A stretch of 64,000 nucleotides of DNA from Clavaria fumosa (GCA_951802425.1 OX637798.1:1116001-1180000), one strand, 5' to 3'. Counted from the stretch's first letter, positions 20,498-32,100 are shown. Notes: a model not told the origin generated them from the letters alone. Numbers and translations are program-made.

Positions 20498-22179
20498 GCA
20501 GGAATGGATAATGGTTCTGATTCTGAGCCAGGTCAAAGGCCAGGCCTCAATATTTGGAAACGCAAAAGGTGGACCTTCCAGAGTGTTGTTGAGCAGCATG
20601 AGAAGGAAAAAATCAATGCCCGCGCAGAAGAGCTCTCAAAGGCTGAGAGAGGCACAATAGACTTCTTATCCGCATACCGTCGAGCCAGGACTCAAATTTG
20701 CCAGGAGTTGTCAACACAGGAACGGCTTGAATATGAAGGCTTGGCTGAGAAGTGGAATACAGAGCCTGTACCGTCTAATATTCAAAGAGAGTGAGTGAAT
20801 CTCTGCATGTTATTCATTTGCAACTTATGTCAGCTGTTTCCTTTACTGTAAGATTGGCTTCGCGAAAGTTTATGCATAATGCTTTGGAGTTTTCCCGGTT
20901 GGCCAAAGAGCAGATGGGAGTAGAGATTTTTATGTTGGCTGGTTGGCAAGATGACAAAGGGCAGATCAAGAAGGCAAAGTGAGTGTTTTCTATGAGGTGT
21001 TCTACATTCCTGACTAATGCGTATGTTCTTGAATTTCTCTTAGAGTCCAGACGCCAGGACCCTCCACTGCTGGGTTCAAGGATGTGTTTCAACAGACAGG
21101 AGATGTTGTTTGGCAAAAATGGGATGAGTATTTAGGGGATATGTGGAACAGTAAGTGTGCTCTGTACAATTGTGTCTAAGAAGAGCTCTAATCTGAGTTC
21201 AGAGGATGCAACAAGGCCACAAAATGATGATTGGGATGCTGTGCTTCTCTCTAAGAGAACAGATACAAGCGTCCCATGGGATCTTGCAAAAGACAAGGAT
21301 GGTTGGCCATTACTACCTCTAGAGTTGGCACTTCCCTTGGCTCAGCTCAAGGAGATCTTGAGATCATGTTTTACTATTGCATACTGTAAGCTTTTCACAT
21401 TTCATTATTTCATAAATTGAAAAAATGTTGTATTTTGTAGGCAAGAAAAGTAACAACAAGAAGGCTGCTGTTCCATGGCTGCAAATATCTGACAACCCAA
21501 GTGCCTTTATACAAGCACAATACATTCCTAAAGGAGTACACATCTGTGAGCCCTCAAAAATGCAATCAGCAGATGTGAGAAGGCTTTGTTCCTTCCTCCA
21601 CCATTGACAAACTCTAGGTCAAAGGGTCCTTGAGTTCAAGACTGTTCTACCCACCCATAGGAGAGGGAAGGCCTTAAGGGATGCAGACAAGAGTCATACA
21701 CAAGATACTGACAATGAAGTGTCAAGGCTGTCTCAAACAGCTAAGCATATCTGGCTTGTCTCTGAAGTGTAAGATCTTTTCTCACCTGAAAATATCATTG
21801 ACTAATGTGAGTCAGATCCAGTTCAGAGAAACCAGTCAATAACAGTGATAGAGAAGACACTGATGAAAACCATGCTGGTGATGACGAGGACACTACAGAT
21901 GAAGACAGTGCCAATTATGAAGAGGACACTGATGACAATATTGGTGGACAATCATATGAGATGGCCAATTTAAATATACTGGAGGAGGTGCAGGAGAGGC
22001 AGAGGGATCAATTGCAAGTGGAGAGTGAGGTGGAGAATGATCAGCAGTTTGGCTCGCTGAAGAAGAAAAGAGCCAGAGATGAGAAGGAGCCTCATCTTTC
22101 ATACCGAACACGAAGCAAGAGGAAAGCATCCATGGAGGCAAAGCAGCGGGTGCTAAGACCCAGGGCAAAAAGGCAGTAG

Positions 22180-24094
22180 TTCTTTTTGACAAATGTATAT
22201 TTATTGATTTCATAGCCCTACAAGTGTGAATAATGCACATTGTAGATTAAGTTTTCATATCCATGCATTTCAGAAAGGACAATCAAATGGATCAGTATCT
22301 TGAGAAATGGCAATCCAATGTCTTTGAATTAGAACATTGTTTAAATCTATGATATAGAACTTTACTTTGACAGGTTTTCATTGTTTAAAATCTACCCCTT
22401 GTCAAACAAATATCATAGGAAATACAAGAGACATCTCAAGGCATACCTAGTATGTTGGTTCCTTCATATTATTCTCAAATTGAGTGAATCTATTGAGAGT
22501 AACTATCTGGGTAAAGCTGCTGATAACAATGTATTAATATGAGGGGGTGTAAATGAATGGGAGTTGATCAATGCTGTAGAAATGAAGACAAGGGTGTTAG
22601 CATTTGCAAAGGTGGTTTAAGATATACAAGAAGGGGATACTGATGCAGTATGCTTGCCCATTTCGTAAGAGGCGATTCATTGTGACTGAAATAATAATGG
22701 TGATTGTTTCCATATGCAGATTGTTCAATACTTGTAGAGAGGGGATATTTGAAGTTATGTAGACTGAAGAATAACCATCCAGGCTAAGCCCTTTGTAAAG
22801 GCATCTTAATATCAGGTGGTCCAGATGAGTGGGCAGTTCATTGGGGCTAGAAATAACATTATATGATCATTATTGAAATGTTATGATATGCAGGTAGAGC
22901 ATATTTAACATGGGATTAGGCTTGGAGAATACTGAGTCAAGCCCTTCATGAAGAGGTATTAATATCAAATAATCAACCTCCAGAGGTGTCTGCTGTGACT
23001 GGGAACATAGAAAGAAGGCTATGTTGAGTGAAGTAAAACCATCTGGGAACCCCTTGGGAAGGGCATATTCAAATGAAGAAATCCAGATGGGTGGCTCATT
23101 GGGGTTGGAATAATAACAATAGGGTTGCTCAGGATTCATGATTTTGATCTGCAAGGAAGGGATATTTGACATGAAATGCAGACCTGAGAATGACCATCTC
23201 AGCTGAGCCCTTTGTAAAGGCATATTCATATCAGGTAGTCCAGATGGGTGAGTGGTTTATTGAGGTGGTGAAGATGAGATTATAGACAATACCATTGCAG
23301 CAAGTTGTTTCATATTTAGGATAGTAGTATAGAACCTGAAATGCAGCTGAATTAACTTCTGATGATCTACCTCACAAATCATGTTCTGCTGCTGATAAAA
23401 TAAGAGCAACAGTGCTACTTATACAAGAATATGGAGCTAGCATATACAAGAGTATTGAGCTTGGATATACAGTCAAGAATGTAGGCTTTGGCTGGGCCTA
23501 TTTTAAGGGCACCCACAATATCAAGTTATCTGTATTTCTAGATTTAGTTTTTGGGTGACCTAAGCAGTTAACCCAGATTTCAGGTGTGACAATGTGTCAC
23601 AATGTGACAGGCGATGAAGTACTTCAACGCTAGTCACACTGTGACATGTCACACCTAACATTCAATAATGAACAATTTATTGTAGGGTGTCATATTAAAT
23701 AAGGGGTCATTTGATATAAGATGTTGGATGCAGAATAATTGTCTGGGCTAAGCTCTTCTTGCTCAGGTACATTGGTATTACTACAGTATCTGGTAATTTA
23801 GATGAGTGAGCAGTGCATTAGGGCTGGAAAATCATAATACGGGTGCTACCAGATGTAAGGTAGTGATATTAGACCTGGAATGCAGGTTGAAGAATATTAT
23901 TCTGAGCCAAGCCCTACTGACCTGGGCCAAGCCTATTTTAAAGGCCCCATGCATATCAAGTCATCTGAACCTCTAGTTACCAATTTTGGGTGACCTAAGA
24001 TCTTGGCCCAGCCTATTATGTAATATCTTGGCCGACGCTCGGCTGGGCCTATAAGATGGCCACCAGTCAAAATGGGCTGGCCCTATAAGATGGG
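22180..24094. other. Gene-free region of degenerate ~100-200 bp repeats
   Basis: Diverged copies of one unit can be followed by eye around 22740, 22890, 23020, 23155 and 23700. Shared words are GGGATATTTGA, GCTGAGCCCTTTGTAAAGGC, ATATCAGGT.GTCCAGATG and TCATTGGGG. A second pair (about 23490-23580 and 23925-24010) shares GGGCC.AGCCTATTTTAA and TTTGGGTGACCTAAG. The words GGCTGGGCCTATAAGATGG and its variant repeat at about 24037-24090. No gene or RNA is recognised. It may be a decayed non-coding transposon. Confidence 0.6.
23596..23645. repeat. Palindromic element, copy 4 with flanking inverted ends
   Basis: 50-bp core GTCACAATGTGACAGGCGAT...CTAGTCACACTGTGAC. It is extended outward by AGGTGTGAC on the left (23582-23590) and GTCACACCT on the right, so this copy shows longer terminal inverted repeats. 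Confidence 0.85.
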
Positions 24095-24096
24095 GT

Positions 24097-26316
24097 TTGG
24101 GTACGCTGAAGGGTGTGGATGTCCAGTCCTTCCTCGGGTTCGCCAATTTCTACCGCCGCTTCGTCCATGGCTATTCCGAGATCGTCGCTCCAATGAACCG
24201 CTTGACGCATAAAAACATCGAGTGGCAGTGGTCCGACGATTGCCAGTCCGCGTTTGACTATCTAAAAACCGCGTTCTCCACGGCTCTGATCCTCTCGCAC
24301 TTCATACCTGGAGCTCCGCTGATAGTCGAAACGGACGCCTCGGACTATGCTGTCGCCGCGATACTTTCTACGGTCGCCTCCGACGGTGAAGTCCATCCTA
24401 TCGCTTTTCATTCCCGCACCCTAGGCGTCTCCGAACTGAACTATGACACCCACAATAAGGAACTACTCGCTATATTTGAGGCGTTTACCGCTTGGAGGCA
24501 CTATCTCGAAGGTTCTGAAATTCCGGTCGACGTTGTTACCGACCACAAGAACCTAGAGTACTTCTCCACGGTCCACCTGCTCACCCGGCATCAAGCCAGG
24601 TGGTTGGAGTTCCTTTCCCAGTTCAATTTCGTGATCCGATTCTGCCCCGGGCGCCTTGGAATGAAACCCGATGCGTTGACTAGACGTTGGGACGTCTATC
24701 CCAAAGAGGGGGATAGCGACTATGCCCGTGTCAATCCGCAAAACCTCTGGCCAATGTTCTCCAGCGAACAATTGATATCGTCTCTCCAAGCTTCGTCGCT
24801 TTACGTACCCGCACTCCGCGCGTCGTTTGTGATTGACGATCATCAACTCCGAGAGGACATCCGGTCTGGACTCTTGCTCGATCCTGTGATCGTCCCGATC
24901 CTAGAAGACCTCCGCTCGAACTCCGCAGACCCTAAGTGGTCCATGGACGACGACGGACTTCTCCGCGAGCGCGGACGGATTTATGTACCAGACGTCAATG
25001 ACCTCCGACTCCGCGTTTTACACGTGAGACATGATCACCCGCTCGCCGGACATTTCGGTCGGACCAAGACTACGGCCTTGGTCTTCAGGGATTATACCTG
25101 GCCGAAACTCCGAGGATTTGTATCGGACTTTTGCAAGTCTTGCACGACTTGTGGTAGGGCGAAAGCCCCTCGGCATAAGCCATATGGAACGCTCAAGCAG
25201 CTACCCATACCCGAGAAACCGTGGAATTCCATTTCGATGGATTTCATCGAGCAACTCCCTGAGAGCTCCGGTTTTACCGCAATATTGGTGGTTGTTGATA
25301 GGTTTACGAAGCAGGGAATCTTCATCCCGACGACCGATGAAGTGAACTCCGCGGAGTTGGCCCGTCTATTCGTATTCCACGTCTTCTCGAAACATGGAGT
25401 TCCATCGCATGTCACCTCCGATCGCAGCTCCAAGTTCGTTTCCCGTTTTTTTCGCTCGTTGGGTAAAGTCCTGGACATGACTTTACACTTCACCTCCGGA
25501 TATCATCCGGAGGGCGACGGACAGACGGAGCGGACTAACCAGACGTTGGAACAATACCTCCGTTGTTACTGCAATTACCAGCAGGACAACTGGTCACAGC
25601 TTCTACCCCTCGCCGAGTTTGCCTACAACAATGCCCCGAGCGCCACCACTGGGGTTTCTCCGTTCTTCGCGAACAAGGGTTATCATCCGAATATCTCGGT
25701 ATTTCCCGAACGCGAAGTAACTTCGGTCCGTGCCCGAGAGCTCGCTGTAGACTTGGATCAGCTGCACCAAGAACTCCGTAACCAAATCGCCGAAGCGCAG
25801 AGTTGCTATCAGGGTCCAGCGGACAAACGTCGGACTCTGGCACCAGAGTTTAAGGTCGGAAACCGAGTATACGTAAAGGCGAAGTTTTTCCGTATGACCA
25901 GACCCTCCAAAAAACTCTCCAACAAGTTCCTCGGACCTTTCAAAATCATCGGAGAGGCTGGTTCGCACTCCTTCGTACTCCGACTCCCCGAGGCCATGCG
26001 AGCCGTCCACCCCGTCTTCCACATTTCCATGCTGGAGCCAGTCACTCCGAATACAATTCCGAATCGTACCATCACCCCGCCTCCTCCGGTAGAGATCGAT
26101 GGAGACTTAGAGCACGAAATCTCCGAAGTGCTCGACTCCAAGATCGACAAACGCCGCACCTGCAAACTCCTATACCTGGTGCGGTGGTCCGGATATGAAG
26201 GAACCGATGAGGAAACATCCTGGCTTCCCGCTACGGAACTTGTTCATGCCTCCGAGGCCGTTTCGGATTTCCACCAAGCTTATCCGAACAAGCCCGGACC
26301 TCTCAATACCCTCTAG
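24097..26316 (+). pseudogene. Gypsy pol fragment: RNase H, integrase, chromodomain
   Basis: A continuous open frame of about 739 codons without a true N-terminus. RNase H is marked by VETDASDYAVAAIL and TDHKNLEYF. The integrase HHCC finger spans HDHPLAGHFG to CKSCTTCGRAK. The DDE core has SMDFIEQLP, SDRSSKFVS and GDGQTERTNQTLE. A chromodomain lies near the C-terminus (YLVRWSGYEGTDEETSWLP), marking a chromovirus likely to target histone-marked chromatin. Relative to the usual SDRGSEFVS motif, the Ser and Lys replacements both fit G-to-A changes at CpG. Without the RT core the copy cannot be autonomous. Confidence 0.85.
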
Positions 26317-26815
26317 ACCTTTCCCCGTTCACTCCGATACCCCGAAATTTCTCTTATGCTTCTATTTACATACATTTTCCATTCAATCCAATTCCGTCTC
26401 TTTTCTCCGTTCACTCCGATACCCCGAAATCTCTCTTATGCTTCTACTTACGTACATTTTCTGTTCTATACTACTCCATCTCTCGCTTCTCCGTCTTCTC
26501 CAAAAAAAAAAAAAAAAAAAAAACCGTATTTTCTGTCTCTCCGTCTCTCTGTCTCTCCGTTCTCTCTCTCTGTTCCTGTCTCCGAAAACTCCAAAAACTC
26601 TAAAAAACCTCCTTTCTTCTTATTCCTTTTCTCCGTAAACTCCGAACCTTTGATTTTTTCTCCCAAGTCCGACTCCGAACCTCTCTTCATCTTCTCTGTG
26701 TTGTCTTACTTTATTTTCCTTTCACTCCGCTTACTTTTCACTCGAGTTCAAAGATAAAAAACAAAAATTTTATAAAAAAGAAACAATAAATACAAGTATA
26801 TAAAAATTTTATTTT
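26317..26815. repeat. Pyrimidine-rich 3' region of Gypsy element
   Basis: Contains two copies of a CCGTTCACTCCGATACCCCG segment (about 26324-26400 and 26409-26480), a run of about 21 A at 26502-26522, and CTCCGT/CTCTCT repeats. Non-coding. Confidence 0.7.
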
Positions 26816-27529
26816 TTAGGCGGAGGGGGGCGAGCCGGGCGACGCCTGCAAAATTCCTTCAGGCTCCTTAAGCCCGGACTCTGCTCCCACTTCTCCTGCC
26901 TCCGCCTCCGCCTCTTCCTCCGCCTCTTTCTCCGACCCCACCTCCTTCGCCTTTCCCTTCTCCTTCTCCTTCCCCGTCACCTCCACCACCATGTCCTCCG
27001 CCTCCGCTTCCTCTGCCTCCGCCCTCAGAACCTCTGCCTTCTCCTTCCTCACCTCCTCCGCTGCCTCCGCCCTCTCCGCCTCTCCTCCTCCGCACTTCTG
27101 CTTCGCCCCCGCACAGGCGTTGCAGGCCGTCCCCCGCCCCCCACTCGGCCACACACAGGCCACCCCCAACCTATGGCATCGCGCGCACTCCGCGCGATCC
27201 GCCTCCGTCTCCGGTGTCGGAGACCGCTTCCTCCCCACCCCTTGCTCCCGCGCCACCTCCGCCGCCCTCCGCTTCGCCTCCACCGCCTTCACCCTCTCCA
27301 GCTCCTCCCGCCGCACCCTATCCGCTGCCTCCCTCGCTTTCCGCTCCTCCTCCTCCCACCTCCGTCGCTCCTCCTCCTCCCTCAATGCGTTAATTTTCTT
27401 CGTGAGGGCCGCGATCTCGGGGTCCTCGTCCACCGCGTGAGGTTGCGTGGGGGCGGCGACGATGGGTCATGGGCGAGGGCGGGAGGGGCGACTGGGCCCG
27501 GCTCTGGGCGTCGATTGCGTGTTGGACAT
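26816..27529 (-). pseudogene. Antisense Zn2Cys6-like ORF of the Gypsy element
   Basis: Minus-strand ORF inside the 3' part of a plus-strand element. An ATG at 27529 (MSNTQSTPRAG) leads into an in-frame TGA at about 27469. After it, the frame is open to 26816. The distal part has a Glu/Arg-rich predicted coiled coil, then CARCHRLGVAC, 11 residues, and CNACAGAKQKC. That is CX2CX6C twice, the spacing of fungal Zn2Cys6 DNA-binding domains, with a longer central loop than usual. A long acidic, Lys/Glu-rich tail follows. The TGA breaks it unless an internal start is used. A regulatory role in the element is only a guess. Confidence 0.55.
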
Positions 27530-27759
27530 GATAAGTTTTTTTGAAAGGAATTGCCCATGTTAGGGGCGAGTGGTGGGAGTGATGAGTTAAGGAAGAGAAA
27601 AGCAGAGTGCGACGCACACAATTGTTTTAACCCCCAAAAAAAATTTCGGACTCTGATCGAAGCGCCACGAAACTCCGGTGCTAATTTGATATGGGAGCCA
27701 CGTGTTCACGCGGACTTTGGCCACAGGGTCTCAGGGGTTGGACCCTAAGAGGGGGATAC

Positions 27760-28484
27760 TGTTACGACCCCATCCGCTTGCATAAGCACTATCCCCGCCC
27801 CGGACTCCGAGCTCCGTACCAACTCCGATCAGCTCCGCCGTAACTCCGTACGCCCCGCTCCGCATCTTCATCAGACTTTACTCCGCCGACCTTCGGACCA
27901 TTCGGACTTCGTTCTAGAACCTTCTCCCTCCATCCCCTCATTCTGTTTACTATTGAGAGGATACCCTTGACCCATGGGAGTCGCTTTTGTTGTTGTTTCT
28001 TTGTTCCATGAAAATTGCACAGGTACATGTGGTGAAACTCTCCTAATAATTTGATATGTACATTGTTTCACATTACTCCTATACTCTGTCCTTGCAGTAT
28101 AAGTTTCCACCTGTATCTCCCTGCTCCTAAGTTGGAATATTAACATCTCTTGATCCTAAAAACATCTCTGAGCTTTCGTCCTCATCATCCTCGACGTTCT
28201 CCACGTCATCCGACCAACTCCGACCAACTCCGACGGACTCCGATCAACTTCGGAGTTTTGACTTGTGTTCTGATCCTCCCTTAGGTATTGTTCTTGTTTG
28301 ATAAATAGGGACACGTATATACGCAGTGGCACAACACATACGTTGAGGCCGCAGTCCCATAAGTCTCTCTTCCTCTTGTTTACTTCTCTGTTTCTCCGAT
28401 ATCGGACTCCGACCGGGCTCCGATAGAATATCTCCGCTCTGCTCCGCTAACCCCTTCACCGCTAACCTTGTTAGGACCGTGACA
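27760..28484 (+). repeat. 3' LTR of truncated Gypsy element
   Basis: Starts TGTTACGACCCC immediately after a purine tract and ends GGACCGTGACA. About 725 bp, rich in CTCCG words. The matching 5' LTR is not in the window, so the right end is inferred from the TG...CA rule. Confidence 0.7.
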
Positions 28485-28506
28485 CACAATCATAGAACAT
28501 ATAATT

Positions 28507-29134
28507 TGTCGCAGTCGATCCTAAAACCAGAGCTCAAAGGTTGCGGTGAGGTCGCGACAAGGTCGCGAAGGTCACATGGATAGCTGACGTAAAGGCTCAA
28601 CGAAGAGGTAGAAAGAGGCGATTTCTGAAGAATATCAAAGACTAAGGAATACATGCCAAGTATCTACTCGTATATATACTAGAGTCCAAGGCCATAGAAA
28701 CGATATTAGTACAAGGTAATGACAGAGGATATACAACGGGAACGACGGTAGGGAGGAAATGAAGGTATCCGGGCAACGATCGCGAAGTCGTCATAGTTCC
28801 AAGAAGGGAAGCGTCGGTCGGCGGGGGAACGGGATAGCGGTACAAGAGCGCCAGGGGAACAGGAAGTCGTCGTGGGAAGGAGATGGGGATGCCAAGGGGA
28901 CGGGATAGCGGTAAAGGCGGGGTGCGGGAAAGAACAAGGTCGCGTTAGGGATAGTCGCTTGATGGGCGATGTCAGGTGTCAGCCCATTGACAGGGTGATG
29001 GCATCCCGCTTGATGTGCCATCACATATTTGGGCCGTACTGTCAGTGGTGGTCACGTGAGTTCTCGTGACTTACTGATCATGTGACAGGTCACGTGTCCG
29101 CGACCTTTGAGGATCACGTGATGTCACCGCGACA
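28507..29134 (-). repeat. 3' LTR of complete Gypsy element
   Basis: 628 bp. Contains clustered CACGTG and TCATGTGA sites at its left-in-element end (about 29050-29120). Differences from the other LTR are almost all CpG transitions. Confidence 0.92.
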
Positions 29135-29145
29135 TATTCCCCTTC

Positions 29146-32100
29146 CTAAGATTTGTTCTCCTGAACAAACTCTGCAACGGCCTCCTTCGCACGCATGAGG
29201 TTCTCCAGGGGCTCCCAGGTATTCTCCTCGGGCGGATAGCTGACCCAGCTCACCAGGTACTGGACTTTCCCTCTCCTCTTCCTCTTGGCTAGGACTCGTT
29301 CGACGTCGTACTGCTCACCTCCCTCTATGAGCTCGGGTGGTGGTCGGACAGAAGACGGGTCCCCTCAGAAGGGTTTGAGTAAGGTCTCGTTGAAGACCGG
29401 ATGGATCCGCCAGCTCGGAGGAAGGGTGAGGCGGTACGCCAAGGTTCCTACCTTCTCCTCCACAGGGAAGGGACCTACGAACTTAGGCCCAAGCTTCTTG
29501 GAGGGGAGTTTAAGGGGGAGGTTCCGCGAGTCTAGATATACCAGACCACCTTTCCTATAGACCTCCGGTTCTCATGAGTGGTCATCGTAAGTCGCGGAGT
29601 CGGTCGCTTGTCCCTTCCGTAAGACATCCCGGAGGCGGTCGCGGGCAGCGGAGATCCGTGCGAGGAACTCGTCGGCGGCGGGTATATCGAAGCTGGCGGG
29701 GAAATCGGGGATCGGGACGGGGTCGAAACCGTGGAGAGCCGAGAAAGGAGTGACGTCCGAGTTGCGGATAGGTCGCGAGTTGAGAGCAAACTGGGCGAGG
29801 GGAAGCACGGCGGCCCAATCGGCCTGGTCTTCCTTGGTCAGTGCGCGGAGAACCACTTCTACTTCCTGGTTGGCCCTCTCTACTTGCCCATCCGTCTGTG
29901 GGTGGTAGGCGGTGGAGGCAGCGGACTTGATGCCTAATTTATCGTAGACCTCGCGCATGAACTTGGAGATAAACTGACCCCCTCGATCAGATACTACCTT
30001 CTCCGGAAGCCTGTAGTAGGCGTAGACCTTTTCGAGGAGAATCGAAGCTGCTCCTTCCGACGTGAGTTCCTTGACAATTGGGGCGAGGACAATGGTCTTG
30101 GTTAAGTAATCTTTGATCACCAAGATCATGTCGTAGCCCGCGGATTCCGAGACTGGGCCAATCAAGTCCCAACCGATGACTTGCCAAGGTCGCGAGGGGA
30201 TTGGGAGAGGGTGGAGGGGAGCCGGCTTTCGTCCGTGTCGGGGTTTAATCCTTGGGCAGACATCGCAGGCGATAATGTAGGCGCGGGTGTCCTTCTTAAG
30301 CGTGGGCCAGTACCAGTACTTCACGACCGCGACCTGGGTTTTGGAGATCCCCGGGTGTACGGTAGTTCGAGCCGAGTGGTGGAGGTCGAGGATGTCTTTC
30401 ACGAGCGACGTCGGGACCCAGAGCTTCTCATGTACCCGGAAGTATCCCTCTTTATCCTTCTCCGCTTCTTCTGGAGGGGTCTCCAGGGCCTGTTCGATCC
30501 TCAGCTTCTCCATTAGAGACAGGGTCTCGTTGACCCGGAAGAAGTGGTCCGGTAACAGAACCTGGGCAGGGCGGGGAGGTTGGTCGTCGTGGTCGGGGTG
30601 TCGGGAAAGAGCATCAGCGGCGGCATTCGACTTTCCGGAGCGAGGAAAGATCTTGAAGCGAAAGAGGGACAGGAACTGTCTCCAGCGGTTCTGGCGTCCA
30701 TTGAGCGGGTTGGGTTTCCGGAAATACGAAAGGTTTTTATGGTCCGTGTGGACCTCGAAATCCTGGCCGAGGAGGTAGTGCTGCCATTCCTCGAGCGCTC
30801 TTATTACCGCGAGGAGTTCCAGATCGTAGACATCGTAGTTTAGCTGGGCGTCTCGGAGCTTTGTCGATAGGCAGTCCACCATTCTCCACGCTCCGTCCTG
30901 TTGCTGGTATAGAATAGCCGAGGTCGCGATCTCGCTGGCGTCAGTCTCGATCTTCCACGGCATTCCATCCTGTGGGATCGCGACCTGGACCGAGTTTCTG
31001 ATTGCATCCTGGATGTCGTAGAACGACTTTAGCGCGGCGTCCGTTAAATTAAATTCACCTTTGCCGGTGCAGGCATGGAGGGGGGCGGCAATCTTGGCAT
31101 AATTCGGGATGTATCGTCGGTAGTAACTTCCGAGGGCCGTGTATCTGCGCGCGTCCTTGGCGGATTTCGGAATTGGCCAGTTGTCGATAGCCGAACATCT
31201 CTTCTCGCTTTTCTCGATGGTTCCCTGCCGGATCTTGTTCCCAAGGAAAGTCACCTCTGTCCGCTCGAATTCGCACTTCACAGGTTTAACGGTCAGGTGA
31301 TTTTCTTGAAGAACTTGGAAAACACGCGTGGTAAGGTCGCGGAGTTCCTCGCGAGTGTCGGAACAGATGAGAATGTCGTCAATATACACGAAGACCTGGC
31401 CGGTGGCCACCAAATCCTTCAGGATACTGTCCATGAAACCCTGGAAGATCGCGGGGGCATTAGTTACTCCAAAAGGCATGACTCGACAGAGAAATTGGCC
31501 GTATTCACATATGAACGCCAGCAGCTTCTCGCTCTCCTTCGATGCCCGGATATTGTTGAACCCAATCTGGATGTCGATTTTTGAATAATACCGGAACTTC
31601 TGTAAGTGATCGTAGATGTTCCGGATGAGAGGGAGAGGGTAGGCGTTCTTGACCGTGACTTCATTTAGCTGTTTGTAGTCGACCACAGGCTGGAGCTTGT
31701 CTCCTTCATTCTTGAAAAAGAGGGGACTAGCCCAGGGCGACTGACCTGGATAAATTCGTCCAGTCGCGAGGTTCTCGTCTAGCCACTTTCGGAGCTCCGC
31801 GCGGTAAGCCTTGGGTGTCGGGTAGATCTGGGATCGGTATGGACGGGCATCGTTCCCTAGCTGGATGTCGATGTCGACTCCGGGATGGTGCGGGGGTAAA
31901 ACATTATAGAACTCTTCTCCAAATACTCGTGGGAAGAGAGTCGGCCAGTCGGGGGAGTCATTCGCGATGACACGGACCGCAGCACTGCAGGGAAGGTCGC
32001 GGCAATGTCGAAATTCGAGGGAGCAAGTTCGCCAGTTGATGGTAGGATTGTGCTTCCGGAGCCAATCATCGCCTAGCACGAGGTTGAAGTCGGGGTAGTC

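Larger units (their letters stand above)
19121..20502 (-). mobile_element. Gag-only LTR retrotransposon with GCAGG target duplication
   Basis: Two 318-bp LTRs (19126-19443 and 20180-20497) begin TG and end CA. They are bounded by the 5-bp direct repeat GCAGG (19121-19125 and 20498-20502). The 736-bp interior holds one minus-strand gag ORF and no reverse transcriptase, protease or integrase. A purine run (CTCCCCC on the plus strand at 19444-19450) lies next to the left LTR, as expected for a polypurine tract of a minus-strand element. Movement would need enzymes from another element. Confidence 0.9.
18857..22179 (+). pseudogene. Orphan gene split by an LTR element
   Basis: ATG at 18857 opens a charged, helix-rich exon (TKWTTPAYVELL; KERASIVKEIKRQIRD). 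An intron follows at about 19024-19080, then an exon with KIHNWLHNHRRVG that is cut by the retroelement at 19126. The frame resumes exactly after the 3' target duplication (20503) with MDNGSDSEPG. Later exons cover about 20503-20790, 20850-20980, 21045-21150, 21203-21387, 21440-21570, 21640-21770 and 21815-22179. The gene ends in an acidic segment and a basic Arg/Lys tail. Apart from the insertion the pieces read open, so disruption seems recent. The family is unknown to me but looks like other mushroom orphan genes near KDZ elements. If the insertion were removed the gene could be intact. Confidence 0.55.
24095..28484 (+). mobile_element. 5'-truncated chromodomain Gypsy (Ty3) element
   Basis: Begins abruptly within the reverse-transcriptase thumb (VQSFLGFANFYRRF at about 24120). 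It continues through RNase H, integrase and a chromodomain, a pyrimidine-rich tail, an antisense ORF, a purine tract (AAGAGGGGGATAC) and a 3' LTR at 27760-28484. The upstream gag, protease and RT core and the 5' LTR are absent. The left break abuts the GGCTGGCCCTATAAGATGG repeat. Confidence 0.85.

Noticed and set aside
25092..26165. Minus-strand frames within the Gypsy pol region
   Set aside because: Antisense shadows of a GC-rich coding region with known domains on the plus strand.
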